DNA of 46,090 nucleotides from assembly GCA_011390635.1 (NCBI GenBank), contig JAABSA010000032.1:1-46090 (forward strand), in the 5' to 3' direction. The notes beneath the pieces are model-generated. The model had not been told where the DNA came from. It made no database searches and worked only from the letters and a program-made list of their open reading frames with translations. Both the position numbers and the translations under genes were made by a program. This document shows, piece after piece, positions 16,152 through 24,397 of the stretch. Origin of the DNA: Desulfotignum sp. (lineage in GTDB: Bacteria; Desulfobacterota; Desulfobacteria; Desulfobacterales; Desulfobacteraceae). Numbering within the stretch: position 1 is the stretch's first letter; the number at the start of each line of letters is the position of its first letter.

Positions 16152-17873
16152 ATGCACCCACATATGAACTCACACCTGACATATGCAACACCCGATCCTG
16201 AAGGGGTACGCCTGCTTTCCCAAGGTCTGGGATGCCACCCGGTGACCGCTGCACTGATCTGGAACCGGGGGTTCACCTCTGTTGAGGCTGCCCGGTTTTT
16301 TCTGAATCCCGGTTTCGAGCACCTGACAGACCCTTTTTCCATGAAAGACATGGAAAAAGCAGTTGCGCGGATACATACCGCCGTGGTCAACAAAGAAAAA
16401 ATTCTGATATTCGGTGATTTTGATGCAGACGGTGTGACCGCCACGGCCCTGATCCATGATTTTTTAAGCACTGTGGATGCTGATCTGACCTGGTATATTC
16501 CCCACCGCATCAAGGAAGGATATGGAATTTCCCCAGACCACATCCACATGGCGGCACAATGGGGGGTTGATCTGATCATTACCGTGGACTGCGGCATCGG
16601 CGGGGTGGATGCTGTGGCAGCGGCTGCAGACGAAGACATGGATGTCATTATCACGGACCACCACGAACCCGGATTGCACCTGCCCGTTGCATATGCCATT
16701 GTAAATCCCAAACAGCCTGACTGCGGGTCAGGCCTTTCATTTCTGGCAGGCGTAGGGGTGGTTTTTTACCTGGTTATGGCCCTGCGCAAATTTTTCCGGG
16801 AAAAAGGGGTGTGGCAGCTATATCCGGAACCCAGTCTGCTTGATTTTCTGGACCTGTTTGCCATTGGCACCATAGGGGATATGGTGCCGTTAATAGATGA
16901 AAACAGGGTGTTGTGCATGGCCGGGATAAAACAGATTAAAAAGAAGGCCAGACCCGGCATCCAGGCCCTTGCAAAGGCCGCCCGCATTGATATCAGACAG
17001 CTGGATTCCGATGATATCTCTTTTAAGCTGGTTCCCAGAATAAACGCAGCCGGCAGAATTTCCCATGCCAGGATATGTGTTTCCCTGCTCACCTGCCGGG
17101 AAATTTCACAAGCACATAAGACCGCTGTTCTGCTGGATGACCTGAATGCACGCAGACAGACCATTGAACGTGAAATTGTAAAAAATATTGAAAACCGTAT
17201 TCTGCAGGATCCTTCCCTGCTCAAGGACCGGCTCCTGCTGCTCTGGGACAGCCATTGGGATCCCAGTGTCCTGGGAATTGCCGCATCAAAGCTGTCAAAA
17301 AAATATGTATGCCCGGTACTGCTGCTGGGATGTAATGGAGATGTGGCCATGGGTTCGGGCAGAAGTATCAACAATATCAATATCCACCAGGCCCTGACCG
17401 AAAATGCCCATCTGCTGAAAAAATTCGGGGGCCATGCCATGGCATCAGGTCTTACCCTGGCCAAAGACCGGCTGCCGGAACTGGTTTCGGGTATGAACGC
17501 CCATCTCAAAGCACACTATACAGAAACAGATTTTTCAAAAACCCTTTTCATCGATGCCCGGATCAAACTTGATGAGATCAGTTTTGATCTGGCCCTGGAA
17601 CTGGACCGGCTGCGCCCCTTTGGCATGGCAAATCCGGAGCCCGTTTTTTTGTCCCGGAGACTGAGGGTTGTCTCCTCGACCATCATCGGCAGATCCCACA
17701 GAAAAATGCTGCTCCAACACAGTGATAATGCCACAGGCCCTGTGGTGGAAGCTTTTCACTTTAATGTGCCCGAAGCACAGCAGGGGCCGGCATTCTATGA
17801 CCAGCTGGCATTCAGGCTGAAAATCAGCAAATTCAAAGCCCATACTCCCCAGATGATCATCGAGGATGTATAG
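16152..17873 (+). CDS. recJ: Single-stranded-DNA-specific exonuclease RecJ
   Basis: RecJ degrades single-stranded DNA 5' to 3' in recombination and repair. The DHH phosphoesterase motifs are complete: FGDFDADGVTATAL near residue 77, TVDCGIGG near residue 145, ITDHHEP near residue 165 (DHH), and AIGTIGDMVPL near residue 235. RINAAGRISHA lies near residue 300. The DHHA1-type domain has MGSGRSINNINIHQAL and GGHAMASG near residues 400-430, followed by the OB-fold end. At 573 residues the length is normal. The ribosome site is weak for both ATG 16152 and the in-frame ATG 16164, so the exact start is uncertain. Confidence 0.95.
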   Translation: MHPHMNSHLTYATPDPEGVRLLSQGLGCHPVTAALIWNRGFTSVEAARFFLNPGFEHLTDPFSMKDMEKAVARIHTAVVNKEKILIFGDFDADGVTATALIHDFLSTVDADLTWYIPHRIKEGYGISPDHIHMAAQWGVDLIITVDCGIGGVDAVAAAADEDMDVIITDHHEPGLHLPVAYAIVNPKQPDCGSGLSFLAGVGVVFYLVMALRKFFREKGVWQLYPEPSLLDFLDLFAIGTIGDMVPLIDENRVLCMAGIKQIKKKARPGIQALAKAARIDIRQLDSDDISFKLVPRINAAGRISHARICVSLLTCREISQAHKTAVLLDDLNARRQTIEREIVKNIENRILQDPSLLKDRLLLLWDSHWDPSVLGIAASKLSKKYVCPVLLLGCNGDVAMGSGRSINNINIHQALTENAHLLKKFGGHAMASGLTLAKDRLPELVSGMNAHLKAHYTETDFSKTLFIDARIKLDEISFDLALELDRLRPFGMANPEPVFLSRRLRVVSSTIIGRSHRKMLLQHSDNATGPVVEAFHFNVPEAQQGPAFYDQLAFRLKISKFKAHTPQMIIEDV

Positions 17874-17964
17874 ATTTTACCCTTGCCAATTGCCCTGTTT
17901 TTATAATATAGTTATGGATTAGCAAAAAAAATAAACCCGTTGCAAAGGGAAGGAACATATATCC

Positions 17965-18387
17965 ATGGCTAAAATTTTTTACTCCGGAAACAGGGAAGCA
18001 AAACTCCTTTCAAAGATAGAATCATCCAAGGAAAGGGAAAGAATCAGAACCATCAGCGCGATCCGGGACAATACGGAATTTTTTGCCAACAAAGTTTCCA
18101 TGAAACTCATTGAAAACGGTCTCATCGAAACTGTAAGCAAGTCTTCCATTGAAAACCAGATTGTCCGGTGCCTGGACAATCTGATCAAATCAGAAGATTT
18201 CGACATTGACTATGCCGTAGCCCCTTTACGCACCCTGGTTCCCAATCCCAACATTGCCAGCCTTTACCTGACTGCGTTTGTGGTGGAAAAACTGATCAAC
18301 CACAAGGATGTGGTAGACATATTCGGCAGTGATGAAGATATTTACTATTGTATTCACAAACAATTGACCAATCTTATGGCTGACTGA
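17965..18387 (+). CDS. Hypothetical helical protein
   Basis: A 140-residue soluble protein that I do not recognise. It is mostly helical: a charged N-terminal part (KLLSKIESSKERERIRTISA), a middle part ending in NQIVRCLDNLIKSEDFDIDY, and a hydrophobic C-terminal stretch (NIASLYLTAFVVEKLINHKD). No catalytic motif, signal peptide or membrane segment is evident. A strong AAGGGAAGGAAC ribosome site lies upstream of the ATG. It follows recJ by 91 bases, with TATAAT at 17902-17907 but no good -35 box, so it may be read through from recJ. It converges on ydbL. Confidence 0.7.
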   Translation: MAKIFYSGNREAKLLSKIESSKERERIRTISAIRDNTEFFANKVSMKLIENGLIETVSKSSIENQIVRCLDNLIKSEDFDIDYAVAPLRTLVPNPNIASLYLTAFVVEKLINHKDVVDIFGSDEDIYYCIHKQLTNLMAD

Positions 18388-18414
18388 TACAATACATGTA
18401 CCTGGACAGACAAA

Positions 18415-18786
18415 CTATTTCTTGACCCAGCTGCCGTCGGGCTTCTGAATATAGGTTCCCGGTGCTGCCCGTTCAGCCAGCTGCAGTGCCCGGTTCTTTT
18501 CCACCACCACAAGCTGGGTGTTCTGCTGATCGGCAATATGGGAGTAGATGGTTTTCCGGTCCTGGTTTTCCTGGGCAATCACGTCCTCATGGCTTTTCTG
18601 CTCTGTCACAAAGCCCAGGTACCCGCTGTTGTTTTCACCAACAATCCCCTGTATCTTTAGTTCTGCAATCACGGGAAGCCGCGCTTTCATCCGCTCTTTG
18701 ATCCCCTGTGCAAGCACAGGTGCTGCAATTGTCAGCACCGCCATGAGCACCAGGACCAGTATCACTGCATTTTTTTTACTTCTCAT
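18415..18786 (-). CDS. ydbL: YdbL family periplasmic protein (DUF1318)
   Basis: A 123-residue secreted protein. It has a clear signal peptide (basic MRSKKN, hydrophobic core, APVLAQ cleavage site) and the YdbL pattern IKERMKARLPVIAELKIQGI, then VGENNSGYLGF near residue 50, ending in PDGSWVKK. In Escherichia coli ydbH-ynbE-ydbL form one operon for envelope lipid homeostasis, YdbL modulating the YdbH-YnbE complex. The same order is present here. It overlaps ynbE by 11 bases and is the last gene of its operon. Confidence 0.88.
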   Translation of the reverse strand: MRSKKNAVILVLVLMAVLTIAAPVLAQGIKERMKARLPVIAELKIQGIVGENNSGYLGFVTEQKSHEDVIAQENQDRKTIYSHIADQQNTQLVVVEKNRALQLAERAAPGTYIQKPDGSWVKK

Positions 18787-19000
18787 CTTCTTTCTCCAGT
18801 TTTTCCATCAGTTGTTCTTCCTTTGCGTCAATTTCCCCGAAAAAATCATCCAACGCTTTTTGCACTTTGACATTCACATCAATGGTGATATGAATGGGTT
18901 TTATTTCCACGGGTTTGACTTCCACTTCATGGCTGGTCCGGCACCCGCCAACCGCCATAACGGCCAGCACCAGCGGGATAATACAAAATTTTGGCGCCAT
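18776..19000 (-). CDS. ynbE: YnbE-like outer-membrane lipoprotein
   Basis: A 74-residue lipoprotein precursor: a hydrophobic signal ends in a lipobox, VGGC, at residues 17-20. The mature part starts with the YnbE pattern, a hydrophobic-alternating segment (EVEVKPVEIKPIHITIDVNV) that in E. coli extends the beta-groove of YdbH to the outer membrane, followed by an acidic helix. It is a little longer than the E. coli protein. It sits 11 bases after ydbH and overlaps ydbL. Confidence 0.85.
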   Translation of the reverse strand: MAPKFCIIPLVLAVMAVGGCRTSHEVEVKPVEIKPIHITIDVNVKVQKALDDFFGEIDAKEEQLMEKLEKEDEK

Positions 19001-19011
19001 AATCTCTCCTT

Positions 19012-21582
19012 TTATTGTAACAATTTCTGAATTTTACTGCCGAATTTTATCACCTGGTTAAAGGGAAGTGTCAGGTTCACATCCAGTGTAATGCCCTGGA
19101 AATGTGATCCCGGACTCTGGGCATCCACCCGGACAAATGACCCCACCTCTTTTTTGTATACAAAAGGAAGCAGACGCCCGGGCTTCCCGTCCAGCTCCAT
19201 GTTCACCGACAGGGTATCTTTTTGGGTATTAAATGTCAATTTTGCCCAGGTATATTCAAAATCCTTTAAAGCTTCTCTGGCCAGATCCAGCTGGACAAAC
19301 TGGGGAGAATCAACCGGTATACCGGCCACAAACTTTTGTGTATTGTTGATGGTGATACGCCCCCCCTGCCCCGGGGTTGAAAATAAAAATCCGTTCTCAA
19401 AGGAAATATCACCCTCTTTGAACCGTACCGGTATGCGGCCGTTCAGGGTGCCTTCTCCCCGGGACTGGAATCCGCCCATCTGTTTCAAAAGTTCATTTAA
19501 CTGGATCCTGTCACAATACAGTGTCACGGACACGGATCCGTCCGGAGATGGAAACCTGACCGACTCCGTTGACACCAAACCATTGCACCACTTTACCCGG
19601 ACATTTTCAACCACCAGGGAACGACCTTCTTCCAGGGTGAACCGGATCGTTCCATCTGTAAACCGAAAGTCCCCTGCCTGAACTTCATCAATGGTTACGA
19701 TCTGGCCCGGAAAAGATGCCGGAGCCAGAAGGTCCTTTATAACCAGATTTCCCCGGATGCCTGCAGCGGTCATATTCATGTCCGGCATAGACAGGGTACC
19801 GTCATGGATGATCAGTTCAGCCCCGGTTTTCACCTGGCTTTTTTCCCAGGAAAATGATCCTTTGGCAGTCACATCAAGATCATAGTCAGCTGTCCGGGCA
19901 TCCCGGGGCATGAGTTTTTCAAACCGGAAAGGTGAAAACCGAAATCTTTCAGAAACCAGGTCAATGTCTGCATGGAAAGCTGGTGCCATACCGGCCTTTC
20001 CGGTGAAGCCGATGGACAGTTCCGCTGCATCCGGCATGGCGATGACACCGTCAAAACCTATTGCAAAGGGTCCGGTTCTGCGGATGTTTCCTGCGGCATT
20101 CAGGTGCAGGTGATCTTTATACACCATTTTCTCCACTGAAAACCGCCCTTTTCCCCCTGCATCCGGAAAGGTGACAGGCAGTTGAGCAGAGATACCCCTG
20201 GCAACGATTCCCAGGGATGGGGCATCTATACTGCCCTGGAGCAGTTCGGTTGTAAGAGCGATTTTTGGAAAATTTTGACCCGGATTTGTAAGATCCGTAA
20301 GAATTTTGCCTGCTGTGTCCATCCGTCTGAACTGGAGCACTCCATCGGGGGTTTTGACATGCACTTTGGACAATTGTGACTGCACGTTCAAATCCAGGGT
20401 TTTTGCAGTCAGATCCCCCTGAATATCAGACTTCACAAAAACCTGATCGAATGACAGGGTTTGGTTCTTCTGGCGGATCAGGGTCTGGGAAGCCCGGGCG
20501 GAAAAATTTCCGGCAATGGTTTGTTTTTTTCCCTTCAATGACAGGGTTACCAGAGGGCGGTCCATGCTGGCAAACAGATGCTGGTTATCCAGCACCACCG
20601 CTTCGGTTGGCTGGCTTTCGCAGGTCAGCTCAAATCCCAGAATGTTGCCCCCTGCCTGGTCCATCTCAACAACAGCCCGGCTGGAAAAAACCAGGTCTGA
20701 CAGCAGGGGATGGGAAAGACCAAATTGCCCCAGTAAAATGATCTGGGAGTGGTCTTTTAACATCCGCACGTTAATACGGTCCATGCCGAATCCGCCCGGG
20801 ATGTCCGGATGCAGCCCGGACAAAGAAGCCTGCCAGTTGTTGTGGGAGGTTTGCTCCACTATCAGGTCCAAAGGACCTGACAACAAAGGTCCAAGCGTTT
20901 CCGGCAGAAACCGGGCCAGATATCTCGGGTCAAAGCCAAGGGCCTGCAAAGTGAAGGCTTTGATTGTTGCGGCAGTATCCACCCGGGTGGTCACTGTGAT
21001 GGTTTGGCCGAAAGGATACAGCGTGGCACTGCAGGTAGCGGTTTTATTGGTTTTATCCACAAAAATGTCTATTTCAAAGGGTATCCGTACTGTCTGGTTG
21101 TCAATCGTCACAGTGAGGCCGGCGTTTTGCAGAACGATCTTGTCGGGTAAAAACGGCAGCCAGGTGCTGACAACCTGTTGCAATGCCGTATCTTTTTTTG
21201 GGGTCCCGGGTTTTGCAGTGCCCGGATCAGCATCGCGGCCAACAATACCGTCAATAAAAAATCCTTTGTTTTTGTCATACCCGGCCTTCACCTGCAGACC
21301 TGATATGGTAAGGCTCCCGGGAACCGGCAGATCAAGTCCCTGCAGGTCATATGTAACGTGTACCAGATCAGCGGACACATCTGTGCCTAAACGCAGGTCT
21401 GACACAACGGTCTGGGTGAGTCCCACACGCTGCACCGTAAATGCTGCCTCATGTTCGGTCAGAACCTGATGAAATCTGGTTTCGATAAAGCGCTGTGCCA
21501 GAACAGGCAGACCTGCCCAGACAAAAGCAAGGCTGATCAACATGATCACAAAGGCTGCTATGACAAAGGATTTATATCGCAT
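19012..21582 (-). CDS. ydbH: YdbH family AsmA-like intermembrane lipid-transport protein
   Basis: An 856-residue protein close to the E. coli length. One N-terminal membrane anchor (residues 6-28) is followed by a long periplasmic, beta-rich region with many alternating hydrophobic strands, as expected of a bridge-like lipid carrier of the AsmA/TamB/YhdP group. The C-terminal third contains GRITINNTQKFVAGIPVD and the ending LPFNQVIKFGSKIQKLL, resembling the YdbH domain. In E. coli YdbH works redundantly with TamB and YhdP in moving phospholipids to the outer membrane. The identity rests on this pattern plus the two small partner genes. It overlaps the rhomboid gene by 11 bases. Confidence 0.85.
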   Translation of the reverse strand: MRYKSFVIAAFVIMLISLAFVWAGLPVLAQRFIETRFHQVLTEHEAAFTVQRVGLTQTVVSDLRLGTDVSADLVHVTYDLQGLDLPVPGSLTISGLQVKAGYDKNKGFFIDGIVGRDADPGTAKPGTPKKDTALQQVVSTWLPFLPDKIVLQNAGLTVTIDNQTVRIPFEIDIFVDKTNKTATCSATLYPFGQTITVTTRVDTAATIKAFTLQALGFDPRYLARFLPETLGPLLSGPLDLIVEQTSHNNWQASLSGLHPDIPGGFGMDRINVRMLKDHSQIILLGQFGLSHPLLSDLVFSSRAVVEMDQAGGNILGFELTCESQPTEAVVLDNQHLFASMDRPLVTLSLKGKKQTIAGNFSARASQTLIRQKNQTLSFDQVFVKSDIQGDLTAKTLDLNVQSQLSKVHVKTPDGVLQFRRMDTAGKILTDLTNPGQNFPKIALTTELLQGSIDAPSLGIVARGISAQLPVTFPDAGGKGRFSVEKMVYKDHLHLNAAGNIRRTGPFAIGFDGVIAMPDAAELSIGFTGKAGMAPAFHADIDLVSERFRFSPFRFEKLMPRDARTADYDLDVTAKGSFSWEKSQVKTGAELIIHDGTLSMPDMNMTAAGIRGNLVIKDLLAPASFPGQIVTIDEVQAGDFRFTDGTIRFTLEEGRSLVVENVRVKWCNGLVSTESVRFPSPDGSVSVTLYCDRIQLNELLKQMGGFQSRGEGTLNGRIPVRFKEGDISFENGFLFSTPGQGGRITINNTQKFVAGIPVDSPQFVQLDLAREALKDFEYTWAKLTFNTQKDTLSVNMELDGKPGRLLPFVYKKEVGSFVRVDAQSPGSHFQGITLDVNLTLPFNQVIKFGSKIQKLLQ

Positions 21583-22546
21583 TTTTAATATGTACGGTTA
21601 AAAACATATCTCCTTTTGGTTGTCCCGAAACTGACCTTCCCATACCTGCGAGTCTCAGGCGGGTTCCCTGGCGTACGCCCGGGGGAATGGACACCCGGTA
21701 GAGGGGTTTGTAAAACCCCCATGGGATGGTCACCAGTTTCCGGGTGCCGGTGAGGGCTTCTAAAGATGATATTTCAATATCCCCGGACAGATCCCGGTCA
21801 TTTGACTCCGGTGTCGCCAGGATGGTCTGCAGTCTGGGTGTATGCTGCTTTCTGGTAAACTGGTTGATCTTCTGCCGGGTACCGGTTCTTGGCAGGCGCT
21901 GGTTGAATTTGACCAGGACCATGCCCGCGATGAATCCTCCGATATGGGCCCACCAGGCAATGCCGGCTCCGGCACCCTGCCCGGCAGCGTTTACAAACTG
22001 CATCATAAACCAGAAACCCAGAAAAATAAAGGCTGGAATTTCTATGAACCAGGGAATGATGATAATGGGCACCAGGGTTAAAATTTTGGACCGGGGATAC
22101 AGCAGAAAATACGCCCCCATAACCCCGGCAATAGCACCACTGGCACCAATAGTCGGAACCATGGAAAAGGGATTTAGCAGAAAATGACACGCACCGGAGA
22201 TCAGCCCGGACATAACATAGAATCCCAAAAACCGGACTGATCCGAAATGGGCCTCAATATTATCCCCGAAAATGTACAACGACCACATGTTTCCCAGCAG
22301 ATGCCAGAAACCGCCGTGAAGGAACATGTAGGAAAACAGCGAAAAAATATGGTTGCCGATAGAAAAATGCCGGGACACCTCCCCCACCGTATATTTGCCC
22401 GGCACCAGACCGTACAGGTAAAAAAACACCTCATTGTGAAGGCCCACCTGGAGCTGGATCAGCCACACCAGCATATTGATACCGATCAGGGCATAGGTGA
22501 CCACAGGAAAGCAGTCAGATACCTGATTGTCCCGAATGGGTATCAT
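21572..22546 (-). CDS. Rhomboid protease fused to a DnaJ C-terminal-type module
   Basis: A 324-residue membrane protein. Residues 1-225 are a rhomboid intramembrane serine protease with about six to seven membrane helices, HLLGNMWSLYIFGDNIE (the L1 region), the catalytic serine in PTIGASGAIAGVMGAYF near residue 135 and the catalytic His in WWAHIGGFIAG near residue 200. After a basic linker, residues 255-324 match the peptide-binding C-terminal domain of DnaJ/CbpA: DIEISSLEALTGTRK, then YRVSIPPGVRQGTRLRLAGMG and GDMFLTVHI. No J-domain is present. The module may deliver unfolded membrane substrates or act as a regulatory domain; this is inference. It overlaps the gene before (ATGA) and ydbH after it. 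Confidence 0.88.
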   Translation of the reverse strand: MIPIRDNQVSDCFPVVTYALIGINMLVWLIQLQVGLHNEVFFYLYGLVPGKYTVGEVSRHFSIGNHIFSLFSYMFLHGGFWHLLGNMWSLYIFGDNIEAHFGSVRFLGFYVMSGLISGACHFLLNPFSMVPTIGASGAIAGVMGAYFLLYPRSKILTLVPIIIIPWFIEIPAFIFLGFWFMMQFVNAAGQGAGAGIAWWAHIGGFIAGMVLVKFNQRLPRTGTRQKINQFTRKQHTPRLQTILATPESNDRDLSGDIEISSLEALTGTRKLVTIPWGFYKPLYRVSIPPGVRQGTRLRLAGMGRSVSGQPKGDMFLTVHIKNAI

Positions 22547-23352
22547 TTCACGATCCGCAGCCGGTATGCCTGATCACAATACAATTTCAAGGCTTTGATT
22601 ATTTCCATGACAGCATCTTCAATGGTGAAATACGCAATGTCCACGTCCTGGCGACAGGACGCTACAAGAGAGGGGTTTCCTGCATCCAATCCCAGCCTGA
22701 ACCGCAGATAATCCAGCCAGGAAAAATACAAATCCATAATCTTTGCATCATCCAGCCGGGCGATTTCTGTTTTTTCTTTCAAGGGCAGATCCTGCTCCAA
22801 AAGGTGCACTGCTGCATCACATGAATCAGGAAATGCCGGATCTGAGCAGAATGTAAAAGGGATGGCACACGCGTTTCCCTGGTCCAGATGCACGAGGTAC
22901 AGCAGGGTTTCCAGAATCATTTTTGTGTCCACGTATATCCCTGGATCATGACTGGCCCGGGGACCGGCCACGTTTAAAATACGGATGTTGTTTTCCTGTA
23001 CAAATGACTGGAGAATAACCGCAGACTCAAATGGATCATTGACCAGAAGATTTACCGAACAAAAAGGTTTGCGGATCGATTTTGCGACATCCCTGGTCAG
23101 CCGTGATCCGCCGGTGAGATGGTTTCGAAAGAAAATAACAGTTCCCTGGGAATCCAGAATATTCTGCCGGGTCCGATCCCGGTAATCAGTTGTCTGCATC
23201 TGGGTCAACCGGTACCGCGACGGCAAAGGACCGGCTTCTGTTTTTCTGCCTTTTGGTATCCATCCGCCATGGGCAATATTGTATTTGACAGCCACATCCA
23301 GGGCTGCCTGATCCGCTCCTGTCTGACCGCCGGATATTATTTTATCAATCAT
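22543..23352 (-). CDS. Putative molybdenum carrier protein with extra C-terminal domain
   Basis: A 269-residue protein. The first 145 residues match the putative molybdenum carrier (MoCo_carrier) family, a lysine-decarboxylase-like Rossmann fold: IISGGQTGADQAALDVA at residue 5, GGWIPKGRKTEAGPLP near residue 27, and VIFFRNHLTGGSRLT near residue 65. Residues 150-269 form a helical region (FSWLDYLRFRLGLDAGNPSL) that I do not recognise. Start ATG 23352 is used because it starts the family motif and has AGGAA 6 bases upstream. Despite the name, metal binding is not established for most members. It heads the operon with rhomboid and ydbH-ynbE-ydbL. Confidence 0.78.
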   Translation of the reverse strand: MIDKIISGGQTGADQAALDVAVKYNIAHGGWIPKGRKTEAGPLPSRYRLTQMQTTDYRDRTRQNILDSQGTVIFFRNHLTGGSRLTRDVAKSIRKPFCSVNLLVNDPFESAVILQSFVQENNIRILNVAGPRASHDPGIYVDTKMILETLLYLVHLDQGNACAIPFTFCSDPAFPDSCDAAVHLLEQDLPLKEKTEIARLDDAKIMDLYFSWLDYLRFRLGLDAGNPSLVASCRQDVDIAYFTIEDAVMEIIKALKLYCDQAYRLRIVK

Positions 23353-23422
23353 GCCGGGTTCCTGCCTTGTAAAAATATCTTTTCTATCATAGCAATAAAA
23401 GGTATAACTGCAATAGAATTTT

Positions 23423-23983
23423 ATGAAAATACCCACCCAAAAGCAATGCTTTGCACTCATCCGCACCATGGGGATGATGGACCATATTGTGGACCATTCA
23501 GTGATGGTCAGCAATATCGCCCTTTGCCTGTGCCGGTACGTGAAAAAAACCACGCCGTCCATCAATGAAGAACTGGCCACAGCCGCGGCCCTGCTCCATG
23601 ATATTACCAAAACCAGAAGCTTTCATACAGGCGAAATCCATTCTGAAACCGGTGGACAACTGCTGGAAAATCTGGGTTTTCCTGAGGTGGGAAATATCAT
23701 CCGGCAGCATGTAACCCTTGATTGCTGTGAAAAATTTTCCCCTGTATCAGAGCAGGAAATTGTAAACTATGCGGATAAAAGGGTGCTGCATGACACGGTT
23801 GTATCTTTGTCCGAACGGCTGGAATATATCCAGATCAGATACGGGGGACAAAAGGATTTTCAGGACAGGATCTCAATGATGTGGCACATGACCATGAAAC
23901 TGGAAAAAAAAATATTCAGACACCTGCCTTTTTTGCCGTCCCAGCTGCCGCAAATGGTTGTGCCGGATATCAGACGTCGATAG
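23423..23983 (+). CDS. HDIG-type HD domain phosphohydrolase
   Basis: A 186-residue protein of the HD superfamily. Metal ligands are visible: His in MDHIVDHSVMV near residue 26, the HD pair in AAALLHDITKTRSFHTG near residue 58, and His in IIRQHVTLDC near residue 90; an Asp further on (VNYADKRV) completes the set. Such proteins hydrolyse phosphate esters such as nucleotides or cyclic dinucleotides. No sensor or GGDEF partner is attached. It is transcribed divergently from the molybdenum-carrier gene across 70 bases, and its 3' end overlaps the end of the opposite receiver-domain gene by 14 bases. Confidence 0.88.
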   Translation: MKIPTQKQCFALIRTMGMMDHIVDHSVMVSNIALCLCRYVKKTTPSINEELATAAALLHDITKTRSFHTGEIHSETGGQLLENLGFPEVGNIIRQHVTLDCCEKFSPVSEQEIVNYADKRVLHDTVVSLSERLEYIQIRYGGQKDFQDRISMMWHMTMKLEKKIFRHLPFLPSQLPQMVVPDIRRR

Positions 23984-24371
23984 GGACAACCTTTTTTCCA
24001 GGTCCCTCCACTACATACCGCTGGACGATATCAAAAAGGTCATTGATTTCAAATGGTTTGCCTAAAAACCCATCCGCCCCTTGTTCCCTGGCCTTTTGTT
24101 CATGGTCTTTCACACCGGACATGGCAATGAATATCAGCCTGGGATTCAGCTGTCTGGCCCGGGTCATGAGATGAAATCCGTTCATTTCAAAAGCATCCAC
24201 GCATGAAAGAATAATATCGGCGGTACCGCCTTCCTTGAAATGCTGCAAGGCTTTTGTGCTGTTTGCAAACCCTTTTACCCGCCGGTTTACACAATAGGTA
24301 AGGGCATTGACCGTCAGATGCAACAGACGTTCATCTTTTTCAACAACCAGTATTTTTACATCTTGAAGAAT
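23970..24371 (-). CDS. Atypical receiver-domain protein, probable ATT start
   Basis: A stand-alone response-regulator receiver domain of about 133 residues. A TTG start at 24323 would remove the first beta strand. The frame continues upstream to ATT 24371-24369, which is preceded by a perfect GGAGG (24378-24382) with 6 bases spacing and gives a standard opening, LQDVKILVVEKDERLLH. No ATG, GTG or TTG lies further upstream before an in-frame stop. The acidic pair (EKD), the Ser in IAMSG and the Lys in FLGKPF are present. However, the phospho-acceptor Asp position reads Cys (IILSCVDAFEMNG), so normal phosphorylation is unlikely. It is the last gene after the dynamin-like GTPase and the repeat protein. 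Confidence 0.75.
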   Translation of the reverse strand: MLQDVKILVVEKDERLLHLTVNALTYCVNRRVKGFANSTKALQHFKEGGTADIILSCVDAFEMNGFHLMTRARQLNPRLIFIAMSGVKDHEQKAREQGADGFLGKPFEINDLFDIVQRYVVEGPGKKVVPIDV

Positions 24372-24397
24372 GGTTTGCCTCCGTGTGACGGGCTGTA

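Noticed and set aside
20516-21469. 317-codon plus-strand open frame
   Set aside because: Antisense to ydbH, which has clear family features and operon coupling.
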